Shown here: positions 1 through 8,426 of the stretch, in pieces
How positions within the stretch are numbered: the stretch's first letter is position 1
Layout: every line of letters starts with the position of its first letter
Assembly (NCBI RefSeq): GCF_013177455.1
Contig: NZ_CP053660.1
Coordinates: 1,426,001 to 1,490,000, forward strand
Direction: 5' to 3'
Origin: Nocardioides marmotae
GTDB taxonomy: Bacteria > Actinomycetota > Actinomycetes > Propionibacteriales > Nocardioidaceae
DNA: 64,000 bases
The notes under the pieces: generated by a model
The model's input: the letters and a program-made list of their open reading frames with translations, nothing else
Database searches by the model: none
Told to the model about the DNA's origin: nothing
Translations under genes and position numbers: made by a program

Positions 1-18
1 CGCGGAGGGAGACGGCAC

Positions 19-609
19 GTGCGCAACCACCGCGAGGACGTCGTCGACCAGGCGCTGCGCGTCCTGGACACCTACGGGCTCGCCGACCTGACCATGCGCC
101 GGCTGGCCAAGGAACTCGGCGTGCAGCCGAGCGCGCTCTACCACCACTTCCCGAGCAAGCAGCTGCTCCTCGCCGCGGTCGCCGACGAGCTGCTGGCCCG
201 CGGCGCGCGGCCCCAGACCGCCGGCGGCACGTGGGAGGAGCGGGCGCGGGCCTGCTGCACCCAGCTGCGCGACGCCATGCTCGCCTACCGTGACGGGGCC
301 GAGGTGGTGGCCACGGTGCACGCCTTCGGCCTCGGCGCCCAGGCGCCGGAGCGGGCCCTGGCCGACGCCGTCGCCGGCTCGGGAGCAGCGCCCGACCTCG
401 TCCGGGCCGCGACCCGCACCCTGCTCCACCTGGTCTTCGGTCACACCCTCGACGAGCAGACCCACCTCCAGGCGGGCAGCGCCGGCGCGATCGACGACGA
501 CCCCCGCGACCGCTCGGACCTCGAGGTCGGCGTCGGGCTGGTCCTCGACGGCATCCGTGCCCGGACCGCCGCGCACCGGCCCGAGACCCCGACCTCTCGG
601 ACCCCCTAG
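19..609 (+). CDS. TetR/AcrR family transcriptional regulator
   Basis: A 196-residue one-component repressor. The N-terminal helix-turn-helix spans about residues 25-44 and contains the typical TetR pattern of a recognition helix ending in a Tyr-His-His-Phe stretch. The rest is the variable ligand-binding and dimerisation domain. The GTG start is supported by a GGAGGGA ribosome site at 4-10. Its stop codon overlaps the stop of the convergent pentapeptide gene by 4 bases. The target is probably upstream, outside the window; no ligand can be inferred. Confidence 0.85.
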   Translation: MRNHREDVVDQALRVLDTYGLADLTMRRLAKELGVQPSALYHHFPSKQLLLAAVADELLARGARPQTAGGTWEERARACCTQLRDAMLAYRDGAEVVATVHAFGLGAQAPERALADAVAGSGAAPDLVRAATRTLLHLVFGHTLDEQTHLQAGSAGAIDDDPRDRSDLEVGVGLVLDGIRARTAAHRPETPTSRTP

Positions 610-1208
610 CCGTCGACCAGCGCGCCGTGCTGCTCGGCGAGGAGCACGGCGCCCGCCACGTCGAGCCGCGTACGCCGCAGTCGGCTCGTGCGGAGGTCGA
701 CCCCGTCCAGGGCGGCACCCCGCAGGTCGGCGCCGTCGAGGACCGTCTCGCGCAGGACCGCGTCGGTGAGCCGGGCGTCGCGGAGCACCGCGCCCGTGAG
801 GTCGGACTGCGACAGGTCGGCCTCGCGGAGGTCGAGGCCGGTGAGGTCGAGCCCGGTCAGCCGGGTGCCGCGGATCGTCACCCCGCGCCACAGCCCGCCG
901 ACGACCCGCAGCGGCCGCATCGTGCACTCGCTGAAGACCGACGCGGTGAGCTTGCAGCCCTCGAGGGTCGCGTCGGCGAAGGAGACCCGCCGGAAGTCGC
1001 AGGCCACGAACGCGCTCGCGACGTGGGTGGAGCCGGCGAACCGGCCGCCGTGGAACGTGCACGACTCGAAGACGGCCCCCTCGGTGCGGGCCTCGCTCAG
1101 GTCGACGTCGGTGAAGGTGCACCCGACGTACCGCACGGCCCCGAGGTCCTCGCCGTACAGGTCGAGGTCGCGCAGGTGCTCGCCCTCGACGACCGCGTCG
1201 CGGCTCAT
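606..1208 (-). CDS. Pentapeptide repeat protein
   Basis: A 200-residue protein built almost wholly of A(D/N)LxX-type five-residue repeats, with clear runs such as LREADLSQSDL and LDGADLRGAAL. These fold into a right-handed quadrilateral beta-helix. Family members include DNA-mimic gyrase protectors (MfpA, Qnr) and many proteins of unknown role. The start is placed at the ATG at 1208 (MSRDAV) because residues upstream in the same frame are Arg/Pro-rich and lack repeats. A specific function is not assigned. Confidence 0.75.
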   Translation of the reverse strand: MSRDAVVEGEHLRDLDLYGEDLGAVRYVGCTFTDVDLSEARTEGAVFESCTFHGGRFAGSTHVASAFVACDFRRVSFADATLEGCKLTASVFSECTMRPLRVVGGLWRGVTIRGTRLTGLDLTGLDLREADLSQSDLTGAVLRDARLTDAVLRETVLDGADLRGAALDGVDLRTSRLRRTRLDVAGAVLLAEQHGALVDG

Positions 1209-1326
1209 CGGGCCCGACCCCCGGTGGGTCGGCTCTGCTCGGTGCGGTGGTGGTCGGAGACGTTCACCGACCCAGCCAAGCACGGCCCGCCGACGCCGGC
1301 CGAGGCCACCCGGTCGCGGGCCGGGG

Positions 1327-1851
1327 TCAGCCGCCGAGCGGCCAGCGGTGGAGCAGCCGGCAGCCGTCGGCCTCGTACCACGCCAGGTCCAGCGAGGTGG
1401 CCCGGCACGTGGCAGGGACGAGGTCGCCGAGCAGCTCGCGGATGGAGGCCTCGGTGACCTCCGCCGAGGCCAGGTCGAGCGTGAGGTGGGGGACCGGCGC
1501 GAACTCCCCGGCGTAGGGCGGGCACTGCGGGAAGGCCTCCGCGAGCCGCGTGGTCAGCTCGCGGAACGGCCCGTCGGGCTCCGGCAGGAGGTGGACGATC
1601 CCGTTCGGGAACGTCGCCACCCGCTCCAGCACGACGTCGAACGGCGCGAGGGCCGCCGCGACCTCGCCGACGACCGCCAGGTCGGCCGGTCCCGGGTCGG
1701 CCAGCCACGGCCCGAGCGCGGTCACGTGGGCGTGCACGAACGCCGGGTCCGCCGAGACCCAGGCCGGGTCGTAGTGCGCGTGCCGACCCCGCACGAACGC
1801 CTCGAGCGGCGGGACCGGCACCTGCAGCACGCTGTGCCCCGGCCACGTCAC
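1327..1851 (-). CDS. 2'-5' RNA ligase / cyclic phosphodiesterase superfamily protein
   Basis: A 174-residue protein with the two H-x-T/S motifs of the 2H phosphoesterase superfamily, HVT at residues 42-44 and HLT at 122-124, spaced as in LigT/ThpR-like enzymes. Family members act on 2',3'-cyclic phosphates or 2'-5' linkages in RNA or nucleotides. The GTG start overlaps the stop of the upstream siderophore synthetase gene by 4 bases (GTGA), so it is probably translated as the last gene of that operon. A role in siderophore metabolism is not obvious. Confidence 0.75.
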   Translation of the reverse strand: MTWPGHSVLQVPVPPLEAFVRGRHAHYDPAWVSADPAFVHAHVTALGPWLADPGPADLAVVGEVAAALAPFDVVLERVATFPNGIVHLLPEPDGPFRELTTRLAEAFPQCPPYAGEFAPVPHLTLDLASAEVTEASIRELLGDLVPATCRATSLDLAWYEADGCRLLHRWPLGG

Positions 1852-4265
1852 GCGCCGGAGTCAACCACCCCCGGGTCGACGGCCGGCCGGGCGGCCGGGT
1901 CGGCGGCCGGGTTGGCCAGCGTGCCGGCGTACATCAGCGACTCCGACTGGTCGGTGAGGTCGACCATCTGCAGGGTGTTGCGCAGCTGGAGCCGGTTCAG
2001 GCAGCTGTGGCGGAACTCCGCACGCAGCAGGTCGTACGCCGCGTGCCGCTCGGCCAGCTCGGGGTGGTCGGCGCGGTGGCGCTCCAGGCAGCCGCGCACC
2101 TCCGCCCAGAACACCGTCTCGTCCAGCACCCCGTCGAGGTGCAGGATCGCCGCGACGTGCCGCAGCACCCCGTCGAAGACGTCGGTGTGCAGCGCGAGCG
2201 CCCGCACGTCCGGCGGCACGTCGGCGCGGACCCGCTCGACCTCCGGCGGCAGCGGCTGGTCGTCCATGACCGCGACCTCCTCGCCGACGTCCTTCATCAG
2301 CACCCGGTCCACGGCGTGGTCGCGGAGCACGAGCACGAGGTTCTCCCCGTGCGGCATGAACGCCAGCTCGTGGGCGACCAGGCAGTGCGCGACCGGTCGG
2401 ACGTAGGCGTCGAGCCAGCGCCGCACCCACTCCCGGGCCGGCAGCCCCGACCGCTCCACCAGCGCGGAGACGAAGGCCCGCCCGTCGCCGTCGCGGTGCA
2501 GCAGCGCGGCCATCGTCGCGAGCCGCTCGCCCTCGCGCAGCCGGGGCAGCGGGCTCTCGCGCCACAGCGCGGCGATCATCTTCTGGTAGGGCGACCGCAC
2601 CCCGGCCCGGTCCGCGAGCCGGTGGTAGGCATCCCCGGTGTAGCCGATCGCCGCCCGCTCCCGCAGCACCGAGAAACCGCACGCGCGCAGCTCCTCGTCG
2701 CCGTCGACGAGCCCCGCGACCCAGTCGTTGATCGCGGGCGTCGGACCCATGTACGCCGGGGAGAGCCCGCGCAGGAAGCCCATGTTCTGCACCGCGAGCG
2801 CGGTCTTCACGTAGTGCCGCTCGGGGCGGCTGGTGTTGAAGAACGTCCGGATCGACTGCTGGGCGCGATAGGTGTCCGGGCCCTCGCCGAGCGGCACCAG
2901 ATCGCGCCGCGCGACGTCCGGGGCGAAGGTCACCGCCACCTTCGCGCGCCACTGCCACGGGTGCAGCGGCAGGTAGAGGTAGTCGTCGGGGTCGAGCCCC
3001 AGGTCGCGCAGCCGCTTCTCGAACCCCACGCGGGTCGCCTCGTCGAGCTCGGCCTCCCACAGCGCCTCCTCGGTGAGGTCGGCCGACAGCGAGAGGCGGG
3101 TGTGCTCGCGCCGGGCGGCCACCCAGACCAGGCGGACGGGCGCCCCGGCCTCGGGGGAGTACGCCGCGTGGTCGTCGACGCCGAAGCCGATCCGCCCGTT
3201 GTTCGCGAGGAACCCCGGGTGGCCCTCGGTCATCGCAGCCTCGACCGCCTGGTAGCCCTCGGTCCCCTCCAGGTCGAGCAGCTCCTCGACCGAGCGGGTG
3301 GAGTGCTCCAGCTTCCACGCCGCCGAGGCCAGCGTCGCGGCCAGCTCCTCGAGGTAGGTCGGCAGCAGCCCGTCGGGGATGCCGAGCAGCGGCGCCAGCT
3401 CCACGACGAGGTCCTGCACGTCCAGCGGTGCGGGCACCCCGTCGAGGGTCCGCTCGATGCTCGCGGGCTCCACCGCCCAGTGCTCGAGGGCGAGCAGCTG
3501 CGCCCGGAAGGTGTAGCGCGCGCGGCCGTCGGGGGAGGTCAGCTCGAAGCCGCCCTCGGCGGGGTCGCCGACAGCGGTCGGCGCGAGCAGCCGCTCGTGG
3601 GAGAGCTCCGAGAGCGCCTTGGTCACCAGGTGCCGCTGCGCGCGGGCGAGGTGCTCGGGGGTCAGGTGCGCAGCGGTCAGGTGCGCCGCGGCGAGCTCGG
3701 CGGGCAGGTCGGTGGGCTGGCCGCTGGCGGACGGGGTCGGGCGGTCGAGCACGGAGAGGACGGCCTCCTTCGCGACGGGGGTGGTCAGGGAGACGGTGCG
3801 CAGCTCGCGGAACCCGAAGGCGGTGTTCATCGCGCGGATCGCGTCGTTGCGGGCGTCGGGCTCGACGACCACGCGGCGTACGCCCGGGTCGGCGAAGCAG
3901 TGGTCGAGGACGGCGCCGAAGACCCGGCGGGTGAACCCCGGCACCGGGTCGCCGGCCGGCGGTGCGACGAGCACGTGCATGCCGAGGTCGCCGGGCCGCA
4001 GGTCGGGCAGGTCGCGGATCGGTGAGTGGGCCGAGCGCGCCGGGTCGTAGGTCTCGGCGAGGAACGCCGGCTCCCCGTCGACCCGCCCCAGCCAGGCGTG
4101 GTGGTGGGGGTCCTCGGCGATGGCGGCGTACTCGGCGGCGACGTCCTGCACGCTCGCGCCCTGCATCAGCCAGAACGCCGACCGGGGGTGGGTGACCCAG
4201 CGGTGCAGGAGGCCGATGTCGCGGTCGAGGTCGACGGGCTCGAGGGTGACAGCGGGGGTGCTCAC
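1848..4265 (-). CDS. DesC-DesD-type fusion: N-hydroxy-diamine acyltransferase plus IucA/IucC siderophore synthetase
   Basis: An 805-residue two-domain protein. Residues about 1-175 resemble the GNAT-type siderophore acyltransferase family (Acetyltransf_8, IucB/DesC), which acylates an N-hydroxylated amine. Residues about 200-790 are an NRPS-independent siderophore (NIS) synthetase of the IucA/IucC family. It shows EGHPGF near residue 345, HPWQW near 434, and a FhuF-like C-terminal part with PHGENL near 640. In Streptomyces, DesC and DesD are separate proteins; here one chain would do both acylation and ATP-dependent oligomerisation of hydroxamate units. GTGA overlaps join it to genes on both sides. 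A desferrioxamine-like product is inferred from the set. Confidence 0.88.
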   Translation of the reverse strand: MSTPAVTLEPVDLDRDIGLLHRWVTHPRSAFWLMQGASVQDVAAEYAAIAEDPHHHAWLGRVDGEPAFLAETYDPARSAHSPIRDLPDLRPGDLGMHVLVAPPAGDPVPGFTRRVFGAVLDHCFADPGVRRVVVEPDARNDAIRAMNTAFGFRELRTVSLTTPVAKEAVLSVLDRPTPSASGQPTDLPAELAAAHLTAAHLTPEHLARAQRHLVTKALSELSHERLLAPTAVGDPAEGGFELTSPDGRARYTFRAQLLALEHWAVEPASIERTLDGVPAPLDVQDLVVELAPLLGIPDGLLPTYLEELAATLASAAWKLEHSTRSVEELLDLEGTEGYQAVEAAMTEGHPGFLANNGRIGFGVDDHAAYSPEAGAPVRLVWVAARREHTRLSLSADLTEEALWEAELDEATRVGFEKRLRDLGLDPDDYLYLPLHPWQWRAKVAVTFAPDVARRDLVPLGEGPDTYRAQQSIRTFFNTSRPERHYVKTALAVQNMGFLRGLSPAYMGPTPAINDWVAGLVDGDEELRACGFSVLRERAAIGYTGDAYHRLADRAGVRSPYQKMIAALWRESPLPRLREGERLATMAALLHRDGDGRAFVSALVERSGLPAREWVRRWLDAYVRPVAHCLVAHELAFMPHGENLVLVLRDHAVDRVLMKDVGEEVAVMDDQPLPPEVERVRADVPPDVRALALHTDVFDGVLRHVAAILHLDGVLDETVFWAEVRGCLERHRADHPELAERHAAYDLLRAEFRHSCLNRLQLRNTLQMVDLTDQSESLMYAGTLANPAADPAARPAVDPGVVDSGA

Positions 4266-5572
4266 GGGGCGACCCGCAGGTGGTCGGGGACGCCGAAGGA
4301 CTGCACGGCGATCCGCTTCTCGACCGGGTAGACCTCGCGTCCGGTGAGCGCCGCGATGATCACGGAGTTGCGGAAGGCGCCCATGCCGAGGTCGGGGGCG
4401 ACGAAGCCGTGGGTGTGCTCCTCGGCGTTCTGCACGAAGACCTCGGTGCCGGCCCGGTCCACGGCGTACGTCGCCGACGCGACGTACCGGCCCTGGTCGT
4501 CGAGGTTCAACCGGTCGCGCACGGGGTCGAGGAACTCCGGCACCTGCGCGGCGTAGCCGGTGGCCAGCACCAGTCCCTCGGTGCGCACCGCGTAGTCCTC
4601 ACCGGTCTCGTCGTGGTGCAGGCCGAGGGTGTAGGCCGTGCCGTCCCAGGCCGCGTCGACCACCGTGGTGTTCGTGAGCAGCGTCGTGCGCGGCCCGGCG
4701 CCCTGCACGCGCAGCCGGTAGTGCAGGTCCGAGATCGCGTCGACCAGGTCGCCGCTGATCCCCTTGTAGAGCGAGCGCTGCTCGCGCAGCAACCGCTCGC
4801 GGGTCTCGCCGGGCAGGCCCTGGAAGTAGGAGGTGTACTCCGGGGAGGTCATCTCCAAGGTGAGCTTGGTGTACTCCATCGGGAAGAACCGCGGGCTGCG
4901 CGTGAGCCAGACCAGCTCGTAGTCGTGGTCGGGGCTCTCGGTGAGCAGGTCGTGGTAGACCTCCGCCGCACTCTGGCCGCTGCCGACGATCGTGATCCGC
5001 GGCAGCGCCTGGAGCGCGCGCTTGTGCGCGAGGTAGTCGGCGGTGTGGATCGCCGGCCCGCCGGCGTCGCGGACGCAGGGGAGCACCCGCGGCTGCGTGC
5101 CGGTGCCGAGCACGACCGCGCGGCCGCGGAAGGTCTCCCCGCGGGCGGTGGTGACGACGTACGTCTCCCCGTCGTGCTCCACGGAGGTGACCGCCTGCCC
5201 GAACCGCACCGAGCCGAGCCGATCGGCGGCCCAGCGGCAGTAGTCGTCGTACTCGCGGCGCAGCGGGTAGAAGGACTCGCGGATGTAGAAGGGGTAGAGG
5301 TTGCCGGTCTCCTTGAGGTAGCTGAGGAACGACCAGCGCGAGGTCGGGTCGGCCATCGTCACCAGGTCGGCGAGGAACGGCACCTGCAGCGTGGCGTCGT
5401 CGAGCAGCATCCCGGGGTGCCAGGCGAGGTGGTCGCGGGCCTCGAGGAAGACGCAGTCGAGGTCCTCGACCGGGTCGGCGAGGCAGGCGAGCCCGAGGTT
5501 GAACGGCCCGAGCCCGATGCCGACGACGTCGTGGACGCGGCCCTCGTGGGTGTGGTCGTCGGGCGCGCTCAT
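4262..5572 (-). CDS. DesB-like L-lysine/cadaverine N-monooxygenase
   Basis: A 436-residue flavin-dependent N-hydroxylating monooxygenase (K_oxygenase/IucD/DesB family). The FAD fingerprint GIGLGPFNLGLA is at about residues 18-29, the NADPH site IVGSGQSAAEVY near 195, and the C-terminal LATGY motif near 335. It hydroxylates the primary amine of a diamine or lysine to give the hydroxamate precursor. The ATG at 5572 overlaps the stop of the decarboxylase gene (ATGA). A decarboxylase directly upstream favours cadaverine over lysine as substrate. Confidence 0.9.
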   Translation of the reverse strand: MSAPDDHTHEGRVHDVVGIGLGPFNLGLACLADPVEDLDCVFLEARDHLAWHPGMLLDDATLQVPFLADLVTMADPTSRWSFLSYLKETGNLYPFYIRESFYPLRREYDDYCRWAADRLGSVRFGQAVTSVEHDGETYVVTTARGETFRGRAVVLGTGTQPRVLPCVRDAGGPAIHTADYLAHKRALQALPRITIVGSGQSAAEVYHDLLTESPDHDYELVWLTRSPRFFPMEYTKLTLEMTSPEYTSYFQGLPGETRERLLREQRSLYKGISGDLVDAISDLHYRLRVQGAGPRTTLLTNTTVVDAAWDGTAYTLGLHHDETGEDYAVRTEGLVLATGYAAQVPEFLDPVRDRLNLDDQGRYVASATYAVDRAGTEVFVQNAEEHTHGFVAPDLGMGAFRNSVIIAALTGREVYPVEKRIAVQSFGVPDHLRVAP

Positions 5573-7050
5573 GCGGCCACCTCCGCGGTCAGCTCGCGGC
5601 CGAGTGCGGCGACCGCGTCGGTGACGGCGAGGACGTCGGTGACGCTCGCCATCGGGTTGAGCAGGGTCAGCTTGAGCCAGCAGCGGCCCGCCACCTTGGT
5701 CGCGGCGACCATCGCGGTCCCGCGCTCGTAGAGCGTCGAGCGGATCCGGCCGGCGAGCAGGTCGGCGGTGTCCTCGGTCAGCCCGGCGGGGCGGTAGCGG
5801 AAGACCACCGTGGAGAGCTGCGGCGTCGCGGCGAGCTCGAGCTCGGGGTGGTGGGCGAGGCGGTCGCCGACGGCGGTGGCGAGGTCGACGACGTCCTCGA
5901 CGTACCCGCCGATGGTGTCGGGGCCCATCACCCGCAGCGTCAGCCACAGCTTGAGCGCGTCGAAGCGGCGGGTGGTCTGCAGGCTCTTGTCGACCTGGTT
6001 GGGGTGCCCTGTGCCCTCAGGGTCCTTGGGGTTGAGGTAGTCCGCGTGCCAGGTGACGTGCCGGAGGTGGCGGGAGTCGCGCACCAGCAGGGCACTGGCG
6101 GAGACCGGCTGGAACCACGTCTTGTGGTAGTCCACCGTCACCGAGTCGGCCCGCTCGATGCCGGCCAGCCGCGGCCGCAGCCGGGCGGAGGTGAGCAGGC
6201 CGCCGCCGTACGCCGCGTCGACGTGCAGCCACGCGCCGTGCGCCTCGGCGAGGGCGGCGACGGCGGGCAACGGGTCGATCGCGCCGAAGTCGGTCGTGCC
6301 GGCCGTGGCGACGACCGCCATCGGCACCCGCCCGGCCGCGCGGACGCCGGTGAGCGCGCGGCTCAGCGCGGCGGGGTCCATCCGGTGGTCGGCGTCGACC
6401 GCGACGGTGACGACCGCGTCGGGGGAGAGGCCGAGCAGCTTGGCGGCCTTCTGCACGCTGAAGTGCCCGTCGGCGGAGGCCAGCACCTGGAGGTCCGCGA
6501 TCGCGTGGCCGGCCGCCAGTGCGGCGTCGCGCGCCAGGTGGAGGCCCTGGAGGTTCGACTGCGTCCCGCCGCTGGTGAAGATGCCGTCCGCGGTCGCGCC
6601 GAAGCCGATCCGCCCGGCGGTCCAGTCGATCAGGTGCCGCTCGACGAACGTGCCGCCGACGCTCTGGTCGAAGGTGTCGAGGGAGGAGTTGACCGAGGAG
6701 ACGAACAGCTCGGCCAGCAGGGCCGGGACGACGACCGGGCAGTTGAGGTGGGCGACGTACGCCGGGTCGTGGAACCAGACCGCGTCGTCGAGCCAGACCC
6801 GGCTCATCTCCGCGAGCGCGGCGCCGGTGTCGCCGAGGGGGCGGTCGAGGTCGACGTCGGCGACGACCTTCGCGGCCTGCTCCGGCAGGACGCCGGTGGC
6901 CGGGCCGGCCTGCGCGGACTGGGCGGTGAGGGCTCCGGCGAGGTGCTCGAGGCCGAGCCGCATGCTCGCGAGGAACTCCTCGAGGTGGTCGGGGTGGAAC
7001 AGGTGAGAGGTGTCGCGGGCATGCTGCAGCGACGGCGAGGCTGGGGGCAC
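5569..7050 (-). CDS. DesA-like PLP-dependent lysine/diaminobutyrate decarboxylase
   Basis: A 493-residue group II (aromatic-L-amino-acid-type) PLP decarboxylase. Lys310 in the VDYHKTWFQP motif is the expected PLP Schiff-base lysine, and HVDAAYGGG is the upstream cofactor-binding aspartate motif. It is the first gene of the minus-strand siderophore operon and would supply cadaverine (or a related diamine) to the N-monooxygenase. The GTG at 7050 is preceded by a GGAAGG ribosome site. An iron box lies 66 bp upstream. L-2,4-diaminobutyrate decarboxylase is an alternative name for this family. Confidence 0.9.
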   Translation of the reverse strand: MPPASPSLQHARDTSHLFHPDHLEEFLASMRLGLEHLAGALTAQSAQAGPATGVLPEQAAKVVADVDLDRPLGDTGAALAEMSRVWLDDAVWFHDPAYVAHLNCPVVVPALLAELFVSSVNSSLDTFDQSVGGTFVERHLIDWTAGRIGFGATADGIFTSGGTQSNLQGLHLARDAALAAGHAIADLQVLASADGHFSVQKAAKLLGLSPDAVVTVAVDADHRMDPAALSRALTGVRAAGRVPMAVVATAGTTDFGAIDPLPAVAALAEAHGAWLHVDAAYGGGLLTSARLRPRLAGIERADSVTVDYHKTWFQPVSASALLVRDSRHLRHVTWHADYLNPKDPEGTGHPNQVDKSLQTTRRFDALKLWLTLRVMGPDTIGGYVEDVVDLATAVGDRLAHHPELELAATPQLSTVVFRYRPAGLTEDTADLLAGRIRSTLYERGTAMVAATKVAGRCWLKLTLLNPMASVTDVLAVTDAVAALGRELTAEVAA

Positions 7051-7115
7051 GAGCCTTCCTTCCGAGTCAGGTCAGGCCGAGGGCGGATCCGGCGGGCCGC
7101 GCCAGGGCCCACCGC

Positions 7116-7134
7116 TTAGGTAAGGCTTACCTTA
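7116..7134. promoter_or_regulatory. DtxR/IdeR-family iron box upstream of the siderophore operon
   Basis: The 19-bp site ttaggtaaggcttacctta matches the actinobacterial iron-box consensus TTAGGTTAGSCTAACCTAA closely. It is a palindrome apart from the centre base and one symmetric pair. It lies between the decarboxylase gene and the rsbP end. Fe2+-bound DtxR/IdeR/DmdR1 would occupy it and shut off siderophore synthesis. Confidence 0.9.
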
Positions 7135-7217
7135 GTGAGGTGACCCATAGGGTTCGCAACCCCTCGCTCCGCCGGTGCGACCCAGGTCACATCCGCGGAG
7201 CTCGGCTCGCGTCCGCC

Positions 7218-8426
7218 TCACGCCGACGGGGCGACCGCCACGATGGCGACGTCGTCGTGGGTGTCCCCGCCCTGGAACGCCACGACCTCCTCGGTGAGGC
7301 CGCGGACCACCGCGTCGACGTCGACCGGGCCGACCTCGCCCGGGCCGAGCCGGTCCAGCGCCGCGAGGAGCCGCTGCTCGCCGAAGTAGTCCTCCGCCCC
7401 GCGCGCCTCGGTCACGCCGTCGGTGTAGACGACCAGCGCCTCGCCCGCCGCGAGCCGCAGCTCGACCTCGTCGTAGTGCTGGTCGCCGAGGATGCCCACC
7501 AGCGGCCCGCCGACGGCGATCTCCGCCGGCGCCGAGCCGGCCCGCAGCAGGATCGGCGGCGGGTGCCCGCCCACGCCCACCGTCACCCGCCAGGACCCGT
7601 CGCCCTCGCGGCGCAGCCGCATCAGCACCAGCGTGACGAACCGCTCGGTCTCGTGGGACTCGATCACGGCGTTGAGGTCGGCCAGCACCGCCGAGGGCCG
7701 GTGGTGCAGCACGGCGAGCGCGCGGACGGTGTTGCGCACCAGCGAGGTGACCACCGCGGCGTCCACGCCCTTGCCCGACACGTCGCCGAGCACCACCACG
7801 TGCTCGTCCGGCGAGATCGGGAAGACGTCGTAGAAGTCGCCGCCGACCTGGGTGCCGTCGCCCGCCGGGCGGTACGCCGCCGCGATGGCCAGCCCGACGG
7901 GCTGCGGCGGCAGGGGCGGCACGAGGGTCTGCTGGAGCGTGCGCGCCAGCGTCCGGGCCCGTTCCTCGGCGGTGCGCGCCTCGTCGCGGGCACGCAGCAG
8001 GTCCTGCTCGTAGCGGCGCCGCTCGGTGGCCTCGAACAGCGCCACGTGGACCTCGGCCGGGCCCTCGCCGGCCTCGTCGCCGGCCGGCCCGCCGCCCACC
8101 AGCACCGCGTTGACCAGCACCGGCAGCCGGGTGCCGTCGGCGCAGCGCAGGTCGAGGGCCAGCTCGTGGACCGAGCCCTGGAGCCGCAGCATCGGCGCGT
8201 AGTGGGTCTCGTGGAAGATCCGGCCCCCGGGCATCAGCAGGTCCACCAGCCGCCGGCCGACCACGTCGGAGGCGGCCCGGCCGGTCCACCGCAGGAACGT
8301 CGCGTTCGCCCGCAGCACCCGACCGTCGGGGTCGGTCGTGAGCAGTCCGCAGGGGGCCTGGTCGAGGAGCCGGGCGGCGTCCCCCCGGGGCGCGGCGTTC
8401 AGGCGGCGACCCGGTCGTCGAGCCAC
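7218..8426 (-). CDS. rsbP: RsbP-like PAS-PP2C (SpoIIE-type) serine phosphatase
   Basis: A 402-residue protein with an N-terminal PAS sensor domain (about residues 15-130), a short coiled linker rich in Ala/Arg/Glu, and a C-terminal PPM/SpoIIE phosphatase domain (about 175-400) with GGDFYDVF and VLGDVSGKG metal-site motifs. In Bacillus subtilis, RsbP dephosphorylates an anti-anti-sigma factor under energy stress and needs RsbQ, whose homologue is encoded directly upstream here. The start is uncertain: the in-frame GTG at 8426 lies inside the 3' end of rsbQ (28-bp overlap), and no ATG precedes the PAS domain. Confidence 0.85.
   Translation of the reverse strand: MARRPGRRLNAAPRGDAARLLDQAPCGLLTTDPDGRVLRANATFLRWTGRAASDVVGRRLVDLLMPGGRIFHETHYAPMLRLQGSVHELALDLRCADGTRLPVLVNAVLVGGGPAGDEAGEGPAEVHVALFEATERRRYEQDLLRARDEARTAEERARTLARTLQQTLVPPLPPQPVGLAIAAAYRPAGDGTQVGGDFYDVFPISPDEHVVVLGDVSGKGVDAAVVTSLVRNTVRALAVLHHRPSAVLADLNAVIESHETERFVTLVLMRLRREGDGSWRVTVGVGGHPPPILLRAGSAPAEIAVGGPLVGILGDQHYDEVELRLAAGEALVVYTDGVTEARGAEDYFGEQRLLAALDRLGPGEVGPVDVDAVVRGLTEEVVAFQGGDTHDDVAIVAVAPSA

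Noticed and set aside
688..4025. Long plus-strand frames over the siderophore operon
   Set aside because: Arg/Pro/Val-rich shadow translations; the minus-strand genes have clear catalytic motifs and 4-bp overlaps.
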